The notes beneath the pieces were generated by a model. It was given only the letters and a program-made list of their open reading frames with translations. It was not told the origin of the DNA and did no database searches. A DNA stretch of 64,000 nt from Asticcacaulis excentricus (GTDB taxonomy: Bacteria; Pseudomonadota; Alphaproteobacteria; Caulobacterales; Caulobacteraceae). A program made the translations under genes and the position numbers. Shown here one piece after another: positions 60,708 through 64,000 of the stretch. Position 1 is the first letter of the stretch. Every line of letters starts with the position of its first letter. Where the stretch lies: contig NZ_AP018827.1 in assembly GCF_003966695.1 (NCBI RefSeq), forward strand, positions 1,716,501-1,780,500, given 5' to 3'.

Positions 60708-61940
60708 ATGTTCGCCAAACCAAAGCTCCCGTCCCTGTCCAATTCGCCGCTGTTCCGCAAGGACGGCGGGCTGATGAGCCGCGTCAAGGGCTTAGGTCCC
60801 GCCGCGCTCGACGTACTGAAAAAGCCCTATACCGCGCCGCTGATGGCGCTGGGGCTGTTTATCGGCGGCGGCGCGCTGTTTTTGAGCCTGTCCGATCCGG
60901 AAGCCGGCAACCCGACCATTCAGATCGCGGCGGCGACCACCGCAGCCCCTAAGGCCGACGCCCATGCGCCCGCTGCGGCCACCGCTGATGACGCGGCCTC
61001 CGGGCTTCAGGCCTTCACGCTCGATTCGCTGGGCCTGTTCAAGGACGCCTCCGCCGATCAGTTCAACGCCAATGGCGAGGCCGGGCCCGCCGACGGCACA
61101 GCGGTCATCACCCTGCCCAATGACGGCGCGCCGGTAACGGTCGGCAGCGCCAATAAGCTGCCCGCTTCGCCGCTCGCCCCCGCCCCGATTGCCGGTCTGT
61201 CGCAAAATGGCCCCAACGGTCCATTGCCCGCCATTGCCTCGGACGGTCGCGTTCCGGCTTCGGCCTATGCGCGCCCGTTCAAGTCGAATGGCAAGCCGAT
61301 GGTGTCGCTGATCGTCGGCGGGCTGGGGCTCAACCCGACCACCACCAAGGCCGCCATCGAGCAACTGCCCGCCGAAGTCACCCTGTCCTTCGTGCCGCAC
61401 GCCGAAGGGCTGCAAGGCTGGATCGACGCCGCCCGCGCGCAGGGCCATGAGGTGCTGATCGAAATTCCGATGGAGCCGACCAACTATCCCGACACCGATC
61501 CCGGCCCGCGCACGTTGCTGGTCGGGCAGCGTCCTGACGATATGAACGCCAGCCTCAACTGGCTGATGGGGCGCGCCACCGGTTATTTCGGCGTGATGAA
61601 CTATCAGGGCAGCGCTTACTTACGCGACAAAGGCTCGATGACGGCCTTTCTCAATGTGATGAAGGCGCGCGGCGTGGCCTTTATTGACGACGGTCAGGCG
61701 CGCGATGTCGGCGGCGGCTGGACGCGCGCTTCGGCCGATCGGGTGATCGACGCCCAGATCAATTCGCAGAGCATCAATGCGCAACTGGCGGCCATCGAAG
61801 CGCAGGCCAAGGCGCGCGGCCGTGCGCTGGGGTCGGGCTTTGCCTATCCGGTGACGCTGGCCGTGGCGATCAAATGGACGCAGAGCCTTGAACAAAAAGG
61901 GCTTCAACTGGCCCCCGCTTCCGCTATTATGAGGCGATGA
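60708..61940 (+). CDS. Divergent polysaccharide deacetylase family protein
   Basis: About 410 aa. Membrane helix near residues 45-65, a long Ala/Pro/Asp-rich periplasmic linker, then the divergent deacetylase domain (PF04748 type) from about residue 195: VSLIVGGLGLNPTTTKAAIEQLP, LSFVPHAEGLQGWIDAARAQGHEVLIEIPMEP, VMNYQGSAYLRD. Metal-binding residues of normal NodB enzymes are partly missing, as usual here. In many alphaproteobacteria it follows envC and ctpA; here only rppH remains beside it. It overlaps rppH by four bases. Confidence 0.85.
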   Translation: MFAKPKLPSLSNSPLFRKDGGLMSRVKGLGPAALDVLKKPYTAPLMALGLFIGGGALFLSLSDPEAGNPTIQIAAATTAAPKADAHAPAAATADDAASGLQAFTLDSLGLFKDASADQFNANGEAGPADGTAVITLPNDGAPVTVGSANKLPASPLAPAPIAGLSQNGPNGPLPAIASDGRVPASAYARPFKSNGKPMVSLIVGGLGLNPTTTKAAIEQLPAEVTLSFVPHAEGLQGWIDAARAQGHEVLIEIPMEPTNYPDTDPGPRTLLVGQRPDDMNASLNWLMGRATGYFGVMNYQGSAYLRDKGSMTAFLNVMKARGVAFIDDGQARDVGGGWTRASADRVIDAQINSQSINAQLAAIEAQAKARGRALGSGFAYPVTLAVAIKWTQSLEQKGLQLAPASAIMRR

Positions 61941-62422
61941 GCAAGGATTTATCTGAGTACCGCCCCAATGTGGGCATCGTCGTCCTCAATGCGCAGGACA
62001 AGGTGTGGATCGGCCACCGTTTCGGTATGAGCGGCGACTACGCCTGGCAGTTTCCGCAAGGCGGCGTCGATGCCGGCGAAGACCTTGAAGCCGCCGCCCG
62101 GCGTGAGCTTTATGAGGAAACCGGCCTGAGCACCATCGACATTCTGGGCTGTACCTCAGACTGGATCGTCTATGACTTCCCGCCCGAAGTGCTGGCGCAG
62201 AAGAAGATCGGTCGCAATTTCAAGGGCCAGAAGCAAATCTGGTACTTTGTGCGCTTTAATGGCCCCGACAGCGAAGTGAACCTGCAGGCGCACGGCGAGC
62301 AGGAATTTGACCGCTGGGAATGGTGTGACCTCGATCAGGTGATCGAGCGCGTGGTGCATTTCAAACGCGACTCCTACCGCAGCGTTATTGCCGAACTGAA
62401 AACCCTGCTGGGAAAGGCCTGA
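61937..62422 (+). CDS. rppH: RNA pyrophosphohydrolase RppH
   Basis: 161-aa Nudix hydrolase that removes pyrophosphate from mRNA 5' ends to trigger decay. Nudix box GGVDAGEDLEAAARRELYEETGL matches GX5EX7REUXEEXGU exactly. YRPNVGIVVLN and WQFPQGGVD at the start and DSYRSVIAEL near the end are RppH-specific. Confidence 0.95.
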   Translation: MSKDLSEYRPNVGIVVLNAQDKVWIGHRFGMSGDYAWQFPQGGVDAGEDLEAAARRELYEETGLSTIDILGCTSDWIVYDFPPEVLAQKKIGRNFKGQKQIWYFVRFNGPDSEVNLQAHGEQEFDRWEWCDLDQVIERVVHFKRDSYRSVIAELKTLLGKA

Positions 62423-62424
62423 GC

Positions 62425-62787
62425 ATGTCCTATGTCGATGGATTCCTGATCCCGGTTCCGAAGGAAAACCGCGCCGCCTATAAGAAGATGGCCGAAACCG
62501 CCGCCGAAGTGTTCAAGGAATATGGCGCGCTTCAGGTGGTGGAATGCTGGGGCGACGACCTGCCCGAAGGCGACGAAGGCGTCTCCTTCCGCAATGCGGC
62601 GCGCGGCAAGCTGTCGGACAGCGTGGTCTTTTCGTGGGTGATGTGGCCCTCCAAAGAGGCGCGCGACGAAGCCAATGAAAAGATCATGGACGACCCGCGG
62701 ATGCAGCCCAGCGAAGACATGCCCTTTGACGGGGCCAAGCTGGTCTATGGCGGGTTTCAGGTGCTGGTCGAAAATAGAGCGGAATGA
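62425..62787 (+). CDS. DUF1428 family protein, first copy
   Basis: 120 aa, dimeric alpha/beta barrel type. MSYVDGFLIPVPKENRAAYKKMAE, VVECWGDDLPEG, VVFSWVMWPSKEARDEANEKIMDDPRM and MPFDGAKLVYGGFQVLVE are the family blocks. Function unknown. Two bases separate it from rppH. A paralogue lies 190 bases downstream. Confidence 0.9.
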   Translation: MSYVDGFLIPVPKENRAAYKKMAETAAEVFKEYGALQVVECWGDDLPEGDEGVSFRNAARGKLSDSVVFSWVMWPSKEARDEANEKIMDDPRMQPSEDMPFDGAKLVYGGFQVLVENRAE

Positions 62788-62872
62788 TTTCTTAGTAATC
62801 CTTCCGCTCAAGCCGCCATTGAGGCGGCGGCCAAGGTGGCAAAGCCACCGCCCGGCGAGGGGCGAAATAGAA

Positions 62873-62914
62873 TCTGGATCATTATGTTTCTACCAGAAAT
62901 CATAATGATCCAGA
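62873..62914. repeat. 14-bp perfect inverted repeat between the DUF1428 genes
   Basis: TCTGGATCATTATG (62873-62886) and CATAATGATCCAGA (62901-62914). AATCATAATGATCC also occurs once at about 15953-15966. Could be a REP-like element or an operator for the second DUF1428 gene. Confidence 0.7.
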
Positions 62915-62976
62915 CCCATTGGCATTTTATCCACAGAGCCTTAGGCTGGTGCCTCCCAACAGAGGAGACGCCCCCC

Positions 62977-63339
62977 ATGTCTGAGACCCCCACCACCTAT
63001 GTCGATGGCTTTGTCTGTCCGATCAAAGTCGGAAACCGCGACGCCTATCTGAAATCCGCGCAGGTCACCGCCACCCTGTTCAAGGAACTGGGCGCGCTGG
63101 CCGTGGTCGAAAACTGGGGCGATGACGTGCCGGACGGCAAGCTGACCTCGCTGCCCATGGCCGTAAAGCTCGAAGCGGGCGAGGTCGTGGTCTTTTCGTG
63201 GGTCGTCTGGCCGTCAAAAGAGGTCCGCAATATCGCCTGGGAAAAGGCGCAGGCCGATCCGCGCATGGCCGAGATGGACATGCCGTTTGATGGCAAGCGC
63301 CTGATTTATGGCGGCTTTCAGACGATTTTTACGGCTTGA
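62977..63339 (+). CDS. DUF1428 family protein, second copy
   Basis: 120 aa starting at the ATG at 62977 behind GGAG. Aligns throughout with the first copy: TYVDGFVCPIKVGNRDAYLKSA, VVENWGDDVPDG, VVFSWVVWPSKEVRNIAWEKA and MPFDGKRLIYGGFQTIF. Roughly half the residues are shared, so the duplication is not recent. Its stop directly abuts the 129-bp hairpin element. Confidence 0.9.
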   Translation: MSETPTTYVDGFVCPIKVGNRDAYLKSAQVTATLFKELGALAVVENWGDDVPDGKLTSLPMAVKLEAGEVVVFSWVVWPSKEVRNIAWEKAQADPRMAEMDMPFDGKRLIYGGFQTIFTA

Positions 63340-63468
63340 TTTTACCAACGGCCGAAGATGCTGACCGCATCCGGCCGTTGAAGAGACGAGACTGTCTCAT
63401 ATGTATTAGCGACATGAGACAGTCTCGAATGAAATACCAAGAGTCATTTTCAATGACTCTTGGTATTA
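63340..63468. repeat. 129-bp three-hairpin element, copy C
   Basis: Same length, order and orientation as copy A. Hairpins: CAACGGCC/GGCCGTTG; CGAGACTGTCTCAT/ATGAGACAGTCTCG (perfect); AATACCAAGAGTCATT/AATGACTCTTGGTATT (perfect). It begins at the base after the DUF1428 stop, and its last three bases form the fbp stop codon on the minus strand. Confidence 0.92.
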
Positions 63469-64000
63469 ACCGTTAAGATATTCCGCCACACGCTCAACCT
63501 CTTCGGCCGAGCCCAGCACCACGCCCGTGCGCTGATGCAGGCCGGTCGGCTGAAGGTCGAGGATGCGCGTGGTGCCGTTGGTGGCCTTGCCGCCCGCCTG
63601 CTCGATCAGGAAGCCGATAGGGTTGGCTTCGTACATCAGGCGCAGCTTGCCCTCGGCGCGCTTGGTATCGCCCGGATACATGAAAATACCCCCGCGCGTG
63701 AGAATGCGGTGCACGTCGCCGACCATAGACGCCAGCCAGCGCATGTTGAAATCGGCGCCGCGCGGGCCGTCCTTACCGGCCACGCATTCGTCGATATAGC
63801 GCTGAATGCCGGGGAACCAATGGCGGTGATTGGACATGTTGATGGCAAATTCGCGCGCCGAAGCCGGAACCGTCATGGCAGTCTTGGTCTGTATCCACAC
63901 GCCGTCGGCATCCGGCGTAAAGGCTACGACGCCCTTGCCCACAGTGAGGACGAGAATGGTCTGCGGGCCATAGGCTGCGTAGCCCGCCGCCACCTGATCG
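63466..64000 (-). CDS. fbp: Class I fructose-1,6-bisphosphatase (C-terminal part; runs off the window)
   Basis: Gluconeogenic enzyme. The 178 codons visible cover the C-terminal half: [16 protein letters not shown], the substrate-binding [20 protein letters not shown] segment, [14 protein letters not shown], [22 protein letters not shown] [24 protein letters not shown] and [25 protein letters not shown]. The start lies beyond base 64000. Its TAA comes from the hairpin element. Confidence 0.94.
   Translation of the reverse strand, partial: DQVAAGYAAYGPQTILVLTVGKGVVAFTPDADGVWIQTKTAMTVPASAREFAINMSNHRHWFPGIQRYIDECVAGKDGPRGADFNMRWLASMVGDVHRILTRGGIFMYPGDTKRAEGKLRLMYEANPIGFLIEQAGGKATNGTTRILDLQPTGLHQRTGVVLGSAEEVERVAEYLNG

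Noticed and set aside
1-64000. tRNA, rRNA, CRISPR arrays or prophage genes
   Set aside because: No cloverleaf, rRNA-like segment, regularly spaced repeats or phage structural proteins were recognised on either strand when reading through the window.

Overview
The window looks like a chromosomal segment from an alphaproteobacterium of the Caulobacteraceae, most likely close to Asticcacaulis or Caulobacter. This rests on the high GC content, the acnA-ccm neighbourhood, a complete Caulobacter-type cpa/tad Flp-pilus cluster with CtrA-like sites before the pilin, DUF2794, EnvC and CtpA, a very large proteobacterial TonB-dependent receptor, and LexA boxes of the alphaproteobacterial GTTC-N7-GTTC type. 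No rRNA, tRNA, CRISPR array or phage structural gene was seen. The species call is inference.

Layout. 0-6 kb: aconitase (-) and cytochrome c maturation genes ccmA, ccmB, ccmC, ccmD and dsbE (+), with a large palindromic repeat inserted between ccmA and ccmB. 6-16 kb: prephenate dehydratase, a membrane-anchored cytochrome c, an NlpC/P60 hydrolase, a leucyl aminopeptidase, a TadD-like TPR protein, nrdB, envC and ctpA. 16-28.7 kb: pabB, then the pilus locus: two TadE/TadG-like genes and a secretin-N-like gene (-), two Flp pilins (the second only 58 aa), and cpaA-cpaB-cpaC-cpaD-cpaE-cpaF-tadB-tadC (+). 28.8-38 kb: a FAN1-type nuclease fused to a DnaQ-like exonuclease, an exported methyltransferase-like protein, a serine hydrolase, rarD, asd, a response regulator, a flavoprotein and zapE.

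38-40.3 kb is a small island: a hypothetical gene, a two-gene Panacea (SocA-like) antitoxin and putative toxin operon, and an IS1595-family transposase remnant. 40.3-42.5 kb returns to housekeeping genes (HpcH/HpaI-type lyase, Bax1-I protein, DUF2794). 42.8-57.7 kb is a pectin/rhamnogalacturonan locus: a PL26-like exolyase, a 1215-aa TonB-dependent receptor, a PL11 rhamnogalacturonan lyase, an oligogalacturonate lyase and a lipoprotein esterase, interspersed with a short histidine kinase, a response regulator and a cytochrome P450. 57.8-64 kb: AMP nucleosidase, a compact ImmA/IrrE plus membrane-protein module, a divergent polysaccharide deacetylase, rppH, two DUF1428 genes and the 3' part of fbp.

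The most interesting signal is regulatory. Three exact GTTC-N7-GTTC (or complement) LexA boxes lie upstream of three genes or operons that look like DNA-damage or conflict functions: the FAN1-exonuclease fusion, the Panacea toxin-antitoxin operon, and the ImmA/IrrE membrane-protein pair. A second theme is intergenic structure. A 129-bp three-hairpin element fills the entire gap between convergent genes at two places and supplies the stop codon of the minus-strand gene each time; a partial third copy runs into the transposase remnant. A separate CCTCCCC palindrome family shows compensatory stem changes between copies.
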